Positions 18,026-26,353 of a stretch of 64,000 nt of DNA are shown here, piece by piece. Within the stretch, counting starts at the first letter, position 1; every line of letters starts with the position of its first letter. Made by a program: the position numbers and the translations under genes. The DNA comes from Chitinimonas viridis (GTDB lineage Bacteria; Pseudomonadota; Gammaproteobacteria; Burkholderiales; Chitinimonadaceae): the NCBI RefSeq assembly GCF_030409555.1, contig NZ_JAUFPU010000004.1, positions 375,680 through 439,679 on the forward strand, in the 5' to 3' direction. The notes under the pieces were generated by a model that did not search any database, was not told the origin of the DNA, and saw only the letters and a program-made list of their open reading frames with translations.

Positions 18026-18817
18026 ATGCTGGCCCCTATCCGATTCGCCCTGCCCCTGCTGCTCTGTGCCACCCTGGCGCAGGCTGAAGTCGTGGAGTTC
18101 CGGGTGGCCTACGAGGACAAGGACACCCCCGATCACACCGGTGCCTCAGAACTAGTCCCGAACGATCCGGGCATCTCGGTAGAGCTGGTCAAGCTGATCG
18201 AAAAGCGGATCCCCAATCTCCGCATCAGCTTTACCCGCAAACCCTGGCTGCGTTGCCTGGCAGAATTGGAAAGCGGTGCCGCCGACGGTATCTTTGCCAG
18301 CAGCTTCAAGCAGGAGAGGCTGAAGATCGGCGTTTATCCCATGAAGGATGGTAAGGATGACCGCAGCTACCGGCTCGATACCAAGTCCTACAGCCTCTAC
18401 AAGCTCAAGGATGCGGCGGTTTCCTGGGACGGTAGCCGCTTCAGCCAGCTCAAACAGGACATCGCCGCCATGCGTGGCTACGCCATCGTCGACGACCTGA
18501 GGAAGATGGGGGTCGCCGTCAGCGAGGTAGATAAATCGGAGAATGCCTTCAGGATGCTGCTGGCCGGCCGTATCGACGGCTTTGCCCAACTAACCGAGGT
18601 CGGCGACTATACGCTGAAGAAAGACCCCAGCTTCCAGCGCATCGTCAAGGTCACACCACCTATCGTGGTCAAGGATTACTACCTGCAGATCAGCCATCGC
18701 TTCCAGGCTCGATACCCTGAGCTGACGCTGAGCATCTGGAAAACGCTGGCAGAGCTACGGCAGACCGAGATGGAGCGCCTGACGCTCAAATACATGAAGG
18801 GCTACACCAGCGACTGA
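18026..18817 (+). CDS. Periplasmic solute-binding-like protein
   Basis: A 263-residue secreted protein of the family 3 extracellular solute-binding fold (the PBP2 fold used in amino acid ABC uptake and in sensors). A Sec signal peptide covers residues 1-20 (FALPLLLCATLAQA). The mature part has PGISVELVKLIEKRIPNLRISFTRKPWLRCLAELESGAADGIFASSFKQERL, the typical lobe I pattern. No permease or ATPase gene is nearby, so it may be an orphan binding protein or have another role. It is convergent with the phosphopantetheinyl transferase gene at the end of the pigment locus. The ligand is unknown. Confidence 0.75.
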   Translation: MLAPIRFALPLLLCATLAQAEVVEFRVAYEDKDTPDHTGASELVPNDPGISVELVKLIEKRIPNLRISFTRKPWLRCLAELESGAADGIFASSFKQERLKIGVYPMKDGKDDRSYRLDTKSYSLYKLKDAAVSWDGSRFSQLKQDIAAMRGYAIVDDLRKMGVAVSEVDKSENAFRMLLAGRIDGFAQLTEVGDYTLKKDPSFQRIVKVTPPIVVKDYYLQISHRFQARYPELTLSIWKTLAELRQTEMERLTLKYMKGYTSD

Positions 18818-18890
18818 ACGGGAGCCTAGCCGATGGATCAACGTCGGGATGAGTGGATGCGGTAGGACACGCTTATGGCTAGCCCTGACC

Positions 18891-19571
18891 TCAGCCCTCG
18901 CTCAACAGCCAGCTTCGTGCCACCAGGCCTTCGTCCAGTCCTGCCACATGCAGGCCATCCATGCCAACGCCACCTGCACAGACCAAGGCCACATGCAGGC
19001 CCAGATCAGGTCTATGCCAGCTGGCGGCATTACCGCCCACCGGCCTTGGCGCGGCCAGCAAGCGCCGCATCAGGGCGTAATCCAACCCCAGCCCATGGCA
19101 CTTGAGCCAGGCCTCCTTCAGCGTCCAGTACTCGGTAAACTGCGCCAGCGCAGCTGCTGGCGCCAAGCCTGCCAGAGCCGCCTGCTCAACGGGGTGGCAG
19201 ACCATGGCCGCCATGCCCGCGATATCCCGTCCCGGCTTGGCCAGCTCCAAATCGACCCCTACGGGCCTATCTGCCACTGCGCACAACAACCAGTCAGCAC
19301 TGTGCGACAGGCTGATGGAAATACCCGCATGACCGACCACGCTGGGTGCCTCTCCTGCTTGGCTATCTATCTGCCAATCAGCGGGCTGCCCACCATACGC
19401 TTGGCTCAGTAACCTGCGCGCCAGGTAATGCCCCGCCAGAAACTGCGCCCGCCGCCTGGGCGCGCTGATCGCATCAAGCCGCGCCTGCTCCGATCCGCTC
19501 AAAGCAAAAGAGCCTGCCGCCTGCAGTTCGACTAATAGCCGATCACAGGGGGCAAGCTCCAGATGTAGCAT
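18891..19571 (-). CDS. 4'-phosphopantetheinyl transferase (Sfp type)
   Basis: A 226-residue Sfp/EntD-family transferase, which moves phosphopantetheine from CoA to a conserved serine of carrier proteins. The signatures are both present: SLSHSADWLLCAVADRPVGVDLE (magnesium-binding Asp and Glu) and WTLKEAWLKCHGLGL (Trp-Thr-x-Lys-Glu-Ala-x-x-Lys). It is the last gene of the arylpolyene run, 11 bases after the preceding small secreted protein gene. It most probably activates the two carrier proteins encoded at 35.2-35.8 kb, rather than the housekeeping fatty acid ACP, which uses AcpS. Confidence 0.92.
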   Translation of the reverse strand: MLHLELAPCDRLLVELQAAGSFALSGSEQARLDAISAPRRRAQFLAGHYLARRLLSQAYGGQPADWQIDSQAGEAPSVVGHAGISISLSHSADWLLCAVADRPVGVDLELAKPGRDIAGMAAMVCHPVEQAALAGLAPAAALAQFTEYWTLKEAWLKCHGLGLDYALMRRLLAAPRPVGGNAASWHRPDLGLHVALVCAGGVGMDGLHVAGLDEGLVARSWLLSEG

Positions 19572-19582
19572 GGGTCGAACTA

Positions 19583-20020
19583 TTAGTTGGCTATCTTGGC
19601 GTAATTGCCCTTAAGCGCTACACCAATCACGAAACTGCCAGCATGGCACTCTATCGTCGTGTCGTTCTTGGTTTCGTTCTTCTTGTAGTAGCTGACCAGA
19701 TCGACTACCGCATTGGCACCACGCTGCTTGGCCGAATTCTGAAAAGCCACCAGCGCCGACAAGGCAGCCCACTTGCAGCCAAATTCATCGCTCTTGCCGA
19801 CACCATTGGTTTTCTGATTGGAGGAGTCTGTATCCAGCTTCTGCAAAACCTTGGGGGTCTTCTGACCATTCAGGAAGAACTTGACCGAACCATCCAGCTT
19901 GCCCTGAGCCTCAGGCATGGCAATCACATCAGCCAGCGGTATATGCAATACTGTGTCGCGCGCTTGCGCGGCAGGTGCCAGAGCAAAAGCCAACAGGCTA
20001 CAGGCGATCAACTTCTTCAT
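19583..20020 (-). CDS. Small secreted protein of arylpolyene loci
   Basis: A 145-residue protein with a Sec signal peptide (MKKLIACSLLAFALAPAAQA). The mature part begins RDTVLHIPLADVIAMPEAQGKLDGSVKFFLNGQ and later has GCKWAALSALVAFQNSAKQRGANAVVDLVSYYKKNE, ending in a conserved ECHAGSFVIGVALKG segment. Two cysteines may pair. Proteins like this recur in arylpolyene clusters and are often labelled excinuclease ATPase subunit. It has no nucleotide-binding motif, so that label is wrong. It probably acts in the periplasm or outer membrane during pigment assembly; its role is unknown. Confidence 0.75.
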   Translation of the reverse strand: MKKLIACSLLAFALAPAAQARDTVLHIPLADVIAMPEAQGKLDGSVKFFLNGQKTPKVLQKLDTDSSNQKTNGVGKSDEFGCKWAALSALVAFQNSAKQRGANAVVDLVSYYKKNETKNDTTIECHAGSFVIGVALKGNYAKIAN

Positions 20021-20063
20021 GGATTGTTTTCCCCTCGGTTCGGTCAGATAAGTATCTACAGGA

Positions 20064-20498
20064 TCAGTTAGCTGCCACCGGTTGTGCCGGGGTAACCATC
20101 TGGGCCATGAGTATATGCTTTTGCAGATTGATCACCCAACGTTCATATGTACGATGTATGGTCATCTCCCCATTACGCATGCCATAGTCCAAGTTAAGGC
20201 TGCTGACATATTTGAACTGATAACCCTTCTCATCGTAGCTGGTGTCTAGCGTCAACTCGATCTTGCCGCCCTTGCTGTACTTGAGCGTCAGCTTCTCGGG
20301 CGTCTCTGCAATGACCTGCCAACCCAGCGAGGAAGCACCTGCAACGATAGCCGAACGCACCATGGCCTTTGATTGTGGCTGGCCATCAGCACGAGTCAAA
20401 ACGACAGCAGTCGGCTCTTTGAAGACAACAGGAGCGGCTACAGCAAAGTGAGAGGAGAGTGCCAGCGTCAGGCTAACTGCAATCAAGGAGTGCTTCAT
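20064..20498 (-). CDS. Small secreted protein, pigment locus
   Basis: A 144-residue protein from the ATG at 20498, seven bases after AGGA; a second ATG at 20501 is adjacent. Residues 1-22 are a Sec signal peptide (MKHSLIAVSLTLALSSHFAVAA). The mature protein has SKAMVRSAIVAGASSLGWQVIAETPEKLTLKYSKGGKIELTLDTSYDEKGYQFKYVSS, an alternating beta pattern with an N-terminal helix. I do not recognise the family. It lies between the last ketosynthase gene and the other secreted small protein gene, so a role in the envelope step of pigment assembly is likely but unproven. Confidence 0.72.
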   Translation of the reverse strand: MKHSLIAVSLTLALSSHFAVAAPVVFKEPTAVVLTRADGQPQSKAMVRSAIVAGASSLGWQVIAETPEKLTLKYSKGGKIELTLDTSYDEKGYQFKYVSSLNLDYGMRNGEMTIHRTYERWVINLQKHILMAQMVTPAQPVAAN

Positions 20499-20578
20499 CA
20501 TCAATTCCTAGTTTCAATAAACAAGAACAGGGCTGATTCTTTCTGAGTCAGGCCCAACAAACTCAACCGCAATAACGA

Positions 20579-21808
20579 TCAGAAACGCTTGAACACCAAA
20601 GACGTATTAATCCCGCCAAACGCAAAGTTATTGCTCATCACGATATCGGTTTCTATCTTCCGGCCATCGCCCGTGATGTAGTCCAACGCACCGCAGCGCG
20701 GGTCTACCGTTTCCAGATTCAGGGTGGGGGCAAACCAGCCGCTGTGCATCATCTGTATGCTCATCCAGGCTTCCAGCGCGCCGCAGGCGCCCAGGGTGTG
20801 GCCCATATAGCTCTTGAGCGAGCTGATGGGCATGCGCTCACCAAACACGCTGTGGGTAGCCTGGGTCTCGGCCACATCCCCCTGATCGGTAGCGGTGCCG
20901 TGGGCGTTGACATAGGCGATGTCGGATGGCGACAGCCGGGCGTCGTCCAGGGCCAGTTGCATGGCCACTGCCATGGTCTCGGCATTGGGGTGGGTCACAT
21001 GGCGGCCATCGCTATTGGTGCCGTAGCCGATGATCTCGGCGTATATCTTGGCGCCACGTGCCTTGGCATGCTCCAGCTCCTCCAGCACGAAGGTACAGGC
21101 GCCTTCGCCCAGCACCAGGCCATCCCGGTTGGCATCAAAGGGGCGTGGTGTCAGGTTGGGGCTGTCATTATGCTTGACGCTGGTGGCGAACAAGGTGTCG
21201 AACACCGCAGCTTCGGTGGCATCCAGCTCCTCGGCGCCACCGGCCAGCATGGCGACCTGCTTGCCCGACTGTATCATCTCGTAGGCGTAGCCTATGCCCT
21301 GGCTGCCCGAGGTACAGGCGCTGGAGGTGGTGACGATGCGGCCGGTGATGCCGAAGAACACACCGATATTCACGGCGGCGGTATGCGCCATCATGCGGAT
21401 ATAGGTGGTGGCGCTGACGCCATCGACGGTCTTCTCGACGATCATGCGGCCAAAGTCGCCCATATTGGCAGGCGTGCCCGAAGACGAGCCGTAGGAGATG
21501 CCCATGCGGCCGCTCTTGACCAGCGGATCGCCCAGCAGGCCGGCATCGATCAATGCCTTTTCACTGGCACGCGTGGCCATCTGCGCTACCCGGCCCATGC
21601 TGCGGGTGTTCTTGCGGTTGTAGGTCTCGGGGGGCAGTACAAAATCCGGCACCGGTACACCCACCTGGGTATGCAGGCCGTCGTACTCCGCCCATTCATG
21701 CATCACCTGTACCGCATTCCGGCCTGCCTGCAGCCGCGCCAGTACGGTGGGCCAGTCATGCCCAAGCGGGCTGATCGCGCCTATGCCAGTCACCACTACG
21801 CGTTTCAT
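20579..21808 (-). CDS. apeR: Beta-ketoacyl-ACP synthase (arylpolyene KS, ApeR-like)
   Basis: A 409-residue FabF-type ketosynthase. The catalytic triad is complete: Cys in TTSSACTSGSQGIGYAYE, His in VNAHGTATDQGD, and His in KSYMGHTLGACGALE. The glycine-rich C-terminal NNFAFGGINTSLVFKRF is present. It condenses malonyl-ACP with the growing aryl-polyene chain. Its ATG overlaps the stop of the KR gene (ATGA). The locus has a second complete KS and one short KS-like protein, as in characterised arylpolyene clusters. The ApeR assignment rests on order and similarity of pattern; the pairing with the chain length factor is inferred. Confidence 0.88.
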   Translation of the reverse strand: MKRVVVTGIGAISPLGHDWPTVLARLQAGRNAVQVMHEWAEYDGLHTQVGVPVPDFVLPPETYNRKNTRSMGRVAQMATRASEKALIDAGLLGDPLVKSGRMGISYGSSSGTPANMGDFGRMIVEKTVDGVSATTYIRMMAHTAAVNIGVFFGITGRIVTTSSACTSGSQGIGYAYEMIQSGKQVAMLAGGAEELDATEAAVFDTLFATSVKHNDSPNLTPRPFDANRDGLVLGEGACTFVLEELEHAKARGAKIYAEIIGYGTNSDGRHVTHPNAETMAVAMQLALDDARLSPSDIAYVNAHGTATDQGDVAETQATHSVFGERMPISSLKSYMGHTLGACGALEAWMSIQMMHSGWFAPTLNLETVDPRCGALDYITGDGRKIETDIVMSNNFAFGGINTSLVFKRF

Positions 21809-22536
21809 CCCATCAACCCCCCATTAACTGAAATCACTTGCCGCGTAATGTACGCAGCATCCTCACTCATCAAGAAACTCACGGTCGCCGCCACTTCCTC
21901 CGGCTTACCCATGCGCTTGGCCGGTATCATCTTCAAGGCCTCGTCCAGCACTTCGGCCTCGACCATCTCGGTATCGATCAGGCCAGGCGCTACGCAGTTG
22001 ACCGTGATGGCGCGGCTGGCCAGCTCCACCGCCAGCGCCTTGGTGGCGCCGATGATGCCGGCCTTGGCCGCACTGTAGTTCACCTGCCCGCGATTCCCCA
22101 TCAGGCCCGACACCGACGACAGCGTCACGATACGGCCAGGCTTGCGCCGGCGTACCAGCGGCATAGTCAGCGGGTGCAGCACATTGTAAAAGCTGTCCAG
22201 GTTGGTATGGATCACGGCATCCCAATCCTCGGCCGGCATGGCCGGGAAGGCATTGTCGCGGGCGATGCCGGCATTGCAGACCACGCCGTAGTAGCAGCCG
22301 TGCGCTTCCACATCGGCCAGCAGCACCTCGGCCGCGCGGGCACGGTCGGCCACATCAAACTGCAGCACCCGTGCAGTGCGCCCCAGCGCGACGATCTCGG
22401 CCGCCACAGCATCTGCCTCTTCCACCCGGCTGCGGCAATGCAGCGCCAGATCATAGCCATCGCGGGCCAGTCGCAAGGCGATCGCCTTGCCTATGCCACG
22501 GCTGGAACCCGTGACCAATATGGTCTTGTCCATCAT
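21805..22536 (-). CDS. apeQ: 3-oxoacyl-ACP reductase (arylpolyene KR)
   Basis: A FabG-type short-chain dehydrogenase of 243 residues from the ATG at 22536, which has GAGG eight bases upstream; an in-frame ATG at 22554 is the alternative. The cofactor motif is TGSSRGIGKAIA, the structural NAG is CNAGIARDNAF, and the catalytic Ser-Tyr-Lys are in TLSSVSGLMGNRGQVNYSAAKAG. The C-terminus has VISVNGGLMG. It would reduce the 3-keto group after each condensation with NADPH. Its stop overlaps the following KS start. Confidence 0.9.
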   Translation of the reverse strand: MMDKTILVTGSSRGIGKAIALRLARDGYDLALHCRSRVEEADAVAAEIVALGRTARVLQFDVADRARAAEVLLADVEAHGCYYGVVCNAGIARDNAFPAMPAEDWDAVIHTNLDSFYNVLHPLTMPLVRRRKPGRIVTLSSVSGLMGNRGQVNYSAAKAGIIGATKALAVELASRAITVNCVAPGLIDTEMVEAEVLDEALKMIPAKRMGKPEEVAATVSFLMSEDAAYITRQVISVNGGLMG

Positions 22537-22562
22537 TCCTGCTACCTCATTCATGCTATCGC

Positions 22563-23027
22563 TCAGCTACCATCCGCCTGGCCCGCCAGGAATGCCTCGG
22601 CATTCTTGGGCTCGAATACGGTAAGTGCCGCGCTGGCAACCAACTGATCGCCTATCTCTATCCGGCAGTCGAACTGCCCCAATCCATTGTCGGCCTGGAA
22701 GGCCCGCCTGGCGCTTACCCGCAGGGTCTGCCCTGGCAAGAAATGCGATACCTGGCAGTCGTAGCGGCGGCTGCCCAGCAGAAACCCCACCTTGGGCTCG
22801 CCACCAGCCAGCCTGGCCTGCCAACCGGCCCAGGCCGCCACAGCTTGTGCCATGAACTCGATGCCCACCCAGCCGGCTACGCCATAGCCATCAAAGAACA
22901 GGCCGTCGGCCCGGATGTCCACCTCGGCCACCAGGGATTCCGCATCACCCGTCAGCGCACGATCGAGCAGGCTCATGGGGCCGGCATGCGGCACGATGGC
23001 CGAAATCGGGTAGTCGATCTGCGTCAT
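22563..23027 (-). CDS. apeP: Hotdog-fold 3-hydroxyacyl-ACP dehydratase (ApeP-like)
   Basis: A 154-residue hotdog-fold protein starting at the ATG at 23027, which overlaps the KS stop (ATGA). The frame is open upstream but that part is a shadow of the KS gene. IVPHAGPMSLLDRAL carries the conserved His-Ala-Gly-Pro motif of ApeP-type dehydratases, and GWVGIEFMAQAVAAWAGWQARL supplies the second catalytic-side helix with its Glu. It would remove water from the 3-hydroxyacyl intermediate to give the conjugated double bond. In characterised loci it works as a heterodimer with ApeI; here the ApeI-like domain is fused to the adenylation enzyme. Confidence 0.85.
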   Translation of the reverse strand: MTQIDYPISAIVPHAGPMSLLDRALTGDAESLVAEVDIRADGLFFDGYGVAGWVGIEFMAQAVAAWAGWQARLAGGEPKVGFLLGSRRYDCQVSHFLPGQTLRVSARRAFQADNGLGQFDCRIEIGDQLVASAALTVFEPKNAEAFLAGQADGS

Positions 23028-24214
23028 GCGCCGCTCCGTGCCAGCACCACGCTGGCATTGCTGCCACCAAAGGCAAAGGAATTGCTCAGGGCGTAGTCCA
23101 GCGGCCTGCCCAGGGCCTGGCCCGGCCGCACCAGCGCCAGCGTCGGCAGCGCGGCATCTGCCACGCCATCCCACCAATGCGGCGGCAGCAGGCCGTCAGG
23201 ATTGTCATGCAAGGTCAGCCAGCACAGGGCGGCTTCCAGTGCACCTGCCGCCCCCAGGGTGTGGCCGGTCAAAGGCTTGGTCGAGCTGGTAGGCGTATGC
23301 GCGCCAAACAACTCACGCACGGCCAGGCTTTCCATGGCGTCGTTCTGCGGCGTAGCCGTGCCGTGCAGGTTGACATAGCCGATATCGGCCGGCTGCAGGC
23401 CGGCACGTTGCAGGGCAGCGCGCATGGCGGCCATGGCGCCACGGCCACTGGGCTCCGGCGCTGAAATATGGTGGGCATCGGACGATTCGCCCCAACCCGC
23501 CAGCCGCACAGGCCCCTCGGCGCGGCTCATCAGGAACAAGGCCGCCGCCTCGCCGATATTGATACCGCAGCGATTGGCACTCATGGGATTGCAGCGCGGT
23601 GCGCTGACCGACTCCAGGGCCGAGAAGCCGGCCACAGTGAAGGAACACAGCATGTCCACGCCACCGACGATCACCGCGTCGCAAGAACCCATCTGCAGCA
23701 GCCTGGCAGCACTGGCCAGGGCCTTGGCGCTGGATGAGCAGGCCGTAGAGATCACCAGCGAGGGCCCGCCCAGGCCCAGCAACTGGCATAGCATCATGGC
23801 CGACGAACCCATCTCCTGCTGTCCGATATGAAAGGCAGGCGGCAACTGGCCATGCTGCCGGTGGTGATCGATGGCCAACTCGGCTTCACCTATGCCCGAG
23901 GTGCTGGTGCCCAGCACGACCGCTACCCGCTCCGGGCCATACTGGGCTATGGCTGCATCTACCTGCGGCCGTATCTGTGCCAGTGCCGTCAGCAGCAGGG
24001 CGTTGTTGCGGCTACGGTGGACGCTGGGCAACCCGGCCACGTCTGCCACGGGGGTTTGTACGGCGCCCAGATGCAGGGCGCGGCCGGGCATCAGGCTGGC
24101 GTTTTCAGCCACGCCACCGGGCGTGGTCGCAAACAGGGCTGCCCTGACGGCAGCTGGGCCATCGCCCAGGGCGCACACGACGCCCAGTTCATTGAGATAG
24201 ACCGGGCTCGTCAT
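23024..24214 (-). CDS. apeO: Beta-ketoacyl-ACP synthase (arylpolyene KS, ApeO-like)
   Basis: A 396-residue ketosynthase with intact active site: Cys in VISTACSSSAKALASA, His in VNLHGTATPQND, and His in KPLTGHTLGAAGALEA. The C-terminal SNSFAFGGSNASVVLARSG matches the family. Its ATG overlaps the upstream lipoprotein stop, and its stop overlaps the dehydratase start. Together with the chain length factor and the other KS it would build the polyene. The ApeO assignment is by gene order (lipoprotein, KS, DH, KR, KS), which matches known arylpolyene loci. Confidence 0.88.
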   Translation of the reverse strand: MTSPVYLNELGVVCALGDGPAAVRAALFATTPGGVAENASLMPGRALHLGAVQTPVADVAGLPSVHRSRNNALLLTALAQIRPQVDAAIAQYGPERVAVVLGTSTSGIGEAELAIDHHRQHGQLPPAFHIGQQEMGSSAMMLCQLLGLGGPSLVISTACSSSAKALASAARLLQMGSCDAVIVGGVDMLCSFTVAGFSALESVSAPRCNPMSANRCGINIGEAAALFLMSRAEGPVRLAGWGESSDAHHISAPEPSGRGAMAAMRAALQRAGLQPADIGYVNLHGTATPQNDAMESLAVRELFGAHTPTSSTKPLTGHTLGAAGALEAALCWLTLHDNPDGLLPPHWWDGVADAALPTLALVRPGQALGRPLDYALSNSFAFGGSNASVVLARSGA

Positions 24215-24792
24215 GGCGCGGGTTCCGTGCTTTGTAAACGTGATTCAATCTGCAGCCGGTAGCCTTCGCGCTGGTTCTCCAGCACGGCATCCCCCGCCCA
24301 GCGCGGGTTCGCGCTATAGCGCACGCTCAGGGCAGTCACACCATCCTGCTGTAATTGCCGCAGGCCTTGATCATCCAGCAGCACCCAACCTGCCGGCAGC
24401 GCCTGGCGTATCGATTCGGCCGGCCAGTAAGCCAGCTGCACATCCCGCAGTACACGGCCACCGTCGACCTCGGCCGGCAGCTTGGGATGGCGGTTCTGCT
24501 GCAGATCCTGCCCGTCCCAGCTCAGGGTCAGCACACGCTGGCCCAGCGCGATACCGGCCAGCTGTACTGTGCTTGGGTCTATTTCCAGCAGGGCCTCCAG
24601 CACGCGTGGTGTTTCCTCGCGCTTGCCGGGCAAACGGTTTTCCACCCGTTCCAGCGTCAAACGCTGTGCCAGGCTGACGCTGCTGCCAAACGCCGCTGGC
24701 GCCAGGCGCAGGGCCGGCATGGCCGAGCGCGGCTCTGGCGTGCTGGCGCAAGCCGCCAGCAGCAAGGCGGCTGTGGCTATCAGACGGCGCAC
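24211..24792 (-). CDS. apeN: DUF3261 lipoprotein (ApeN-like)
   Basis: A 193-residue lipoprotein. It starts at GTG (24792), with GGAG six to nine bases upstream and a 13-base overlap with the halogenase gene. The signal MRRLIATAALLLAACAS ends in lipobox LAAC, so the mature protein starts at Cys15. The body follows the DUF3261 pattern: QRLTLERVENRLPGKREETPRVLEALLEIDPSTVQLAGIALGQRVLTLSWDGQ and later ADVQLAYWP-like text (RDVQLAYWPAESIRQALP). In arylpolyene loci this protein accompanies the LolA-like carrier and MMPL exporter and is thought to help deliver the product to the outer membrane. The exact role is inferred. Confidence 0.85.
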   Translation of the reverse strand: MRRLIATAALLLAACASTPEPRSAMPALRLAPAAFGSSVSLAQRLTLERVENRLPGKREETPRVLEALLEIDPSTVQLAGIALGQRVLTLSWDGQDLQQNRHPKLPAEVDGGRVLRDVQLAYWPAESIRQALPAGWVLLDDQGLRQLQQDGVTALSVRYSANPRWAGDAVLENQREGYRLQIESRLQSTEPAP

Positions 24793-26006
24793 AGCTGCTC
24801 CAGCGTCTTCAGGCGGCGTGGTTCAGCCACGTAGGGGTTCTGCTTGTCCCAGGCATAGCCGGCCAGGATGGCGGCAATCATGCGACGTATTTCGGGCGAT
24901 TGGTCCTGGTGAAAGATCACATCCTGGAAGCCGCCGGCATACCAGCTCTCCACAAAGGCGCGGAAGGCATCCACCCCGCCCTTCAGGGGATCGGCATAGT
25001 CCGCCTGCCAGTCCACCTTCTCGCCGGCAAATTCACGGGCAATGGCGGCCGTAGCCAGGCTGGCCGATTTGACGGCAATGGTGACGCCGCTGGAAAACAC
25101 CGGATCGAGGAACTCGCCCGCATTGCCCAACAGCGCGTAGCCGGGGCCCCACAGCGATTTGACGTTGGCGGCATAGCCGGTCAGCTTGCGCGCCGGGGTA
25201 TCCCAGACCGCGTCCTTGAGCAGACTCGCCAAGGTAGGCGTTTCGGCAATGATGGCCTGCAGGCGCTCTGTCTCGGTGCCGCTATAACGCTCGAGGAATT
25301 CGGTGCGTGCCACCACGCCCTGCGAGCAACGGCCGTTGGAGAAGGGGATGGTCCAGAACCAGACATCGACATGCTCAGGATGCACCGAGATCAGTATCTT
25401 GTTGCGGTCGAAACTGCCGCTGGGGATATTGTCCTGCACATGGGTGAAGTAGGCACCACGCAAGGGGAAAGCCGAGGGGGTTTCCAGATCCAGCAGGCGC
25501 GGCAGGATGCGGCCAAAACCGCTGGCATCCAGCAGGAATCGGGCGCTGACCTGGTAGGTCTCGCCTTCCGGCGACAAAACCGTCACCTGCGGACGTTCGC
25601 CGTCCACATTCACCGTCACTACCTGATGCCGATAGCGCACCTCGGCACCGGCCTTTTCGGCCGCCTTGGCCAGCACGTGGTCGAAGTCGGCCCGCTGCAC
25701 CTGGTAGGTGGTACCCCAGCCCTTGGAGAACTTGTCACGGAAATCAAACTGGGTCTGCTTCTCGCCACGCTGGAAAGCCGCACCGTTCTTGTACTGAAAC
25801 CCAGCCTCGACCACATCCTGCAGAAAGCCGGCGGCTTCGATGTATTCCATCGATTGCGGCAGCAGGCTCTCGCCAATGGAGAAACGGGGAAACTGTTCCT
25901 TCTCGATCACCAGCACCTGCCGCCCTTGCTGCCGCAACAGCCCGGCCGCCACCGAACCCGATGGGCCGGCACCAATGATCAGGATTTCTGTTTGTTCATG
26001 ACGCAT
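24780..26006 (-). CDS. Flavin-dependent halogenase-like oxidoreductase
   Basis: A 408-residue FAD enzyme of the tryptophan/phenolic halogenase superfamily. The FAD motif GAGPSGSVAAG is at residues 12-22. Lys73 in QYKNGAAF sits where the catalytic lysine of phenol and pyrrole halogenases is found, and WFWTIP at residues 216-221 matches the WxWxIP halogenase signature exactly. GYALLGNAGEFLDPVFSSGV is the second FAD contact. It has AGGAA upstream of its ATG. Its position inside the pigment locus suggests halogenation of the aryl head group, as in brominated xanthomonadins. A monooxygenase activity cannot be excluded because related hydroxylases share much of this pattern. Confidence 0.82.
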   Translation of the reverse strand: MRHEQTEILIIGAGPSGSVAAGLLRQQGRQVLVIEKEQFPRFSIGESLLPQSMEYIEAAGFLQDVVEAGFQYKNGAAFQRGEKQTQFDFRDKFSKGWGTTYQVQRADFDHVLAKAAEKAGAEVRYRHQVVTVNVDGERPQVTVLSPEGETYQVSARFLLDASGFGRILPRLLDLETPSAFPLRGAYFTHVQDNIPSGSFDRNKILISVHPEHVDVWFWTIPFSNGRCSQGVVARTEFLERYSGTETERLQAIIAETPTLASLLKDAVWDTPARKLTGYAANVKSLWGPGYALLGNAGEFLDPVFSSGVTIAVKSASLATAAIAREFAGEKVDWQADYADPLKGGVDAFRAFVESWYAGGFQDVIFHQDQSPEIRRMIAAILAGYAWDKQNPYVAEPRRLKTLEQLCAV

Positions 26007-26045
26007 GGTCTTATTCCTTGTTGCTGGCGCAGTGGCCGCAGCGAA

Positions 26046-26342
26046 TTAATGGATGATCTGCCCGGCGCGGAGGATGCCCACCACGCCGACCAGGATCCAG
26101 AAGGTATTGAGCACGGTATAAGCCCGGTCACGCCGCAGGCTGGAACACCAGGCCAGCATCACGGCATCGATGGTGTTGAATATCCAGACGAACATGAAGG
26201 GACTGGCCGCCCCCATCCAGCTCACCAGGCTGAAGCTGAAAATGCGCATCAGCACCCCTACCATCTCGATCTTCTCGATATGGCGCAGGATGAACTGGTT
26301 GAGGGTCGCCACCGGGGCAAGGGCCAGGCTGTTTGTCGTCAT
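26046..26342 (-). CDS. Small membrane protein in pigment locus
   Basis: A 98-residue protein with about three hydrophobic helices (VGVLMRIFSFSLVSWMGA, FMFVWIFNTIDAVMLAW and TVLNTFWILVGVVGIL). The sequence between helices 2 and 3, WCSSLRRDRAYTVLN, is basic and likely cytosolic. I do not recognise a named family; the layout is reminiscent of small PQ-loop-like proteins but has no PQ pair. It lies 11 bases after the MMPL exporter stop and 39 bases before the halogenase start, inside the operon. It could assist the exporter or anchor the halogenase; neither is shown by sequence. Confidence 0.7.
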   Translation of the reverse strand: MTTNSLALAPVATLNQFILRHIEKIEMVGVLMRIFSFSLVSWMGAASPFMFVWIFNTIDAVMLAWCSSLRRDRAYTVLNTFWILVGVVGILRAGQIIH

Positions 26343-26353
26343 GTTTATTGCAC

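Noticed and set aside
19583-20020. Excinuclease ATPase subunit
   Set aside because: The protein is 145 residues, has a signal peptide and lacks any nucleotide-binding motif.
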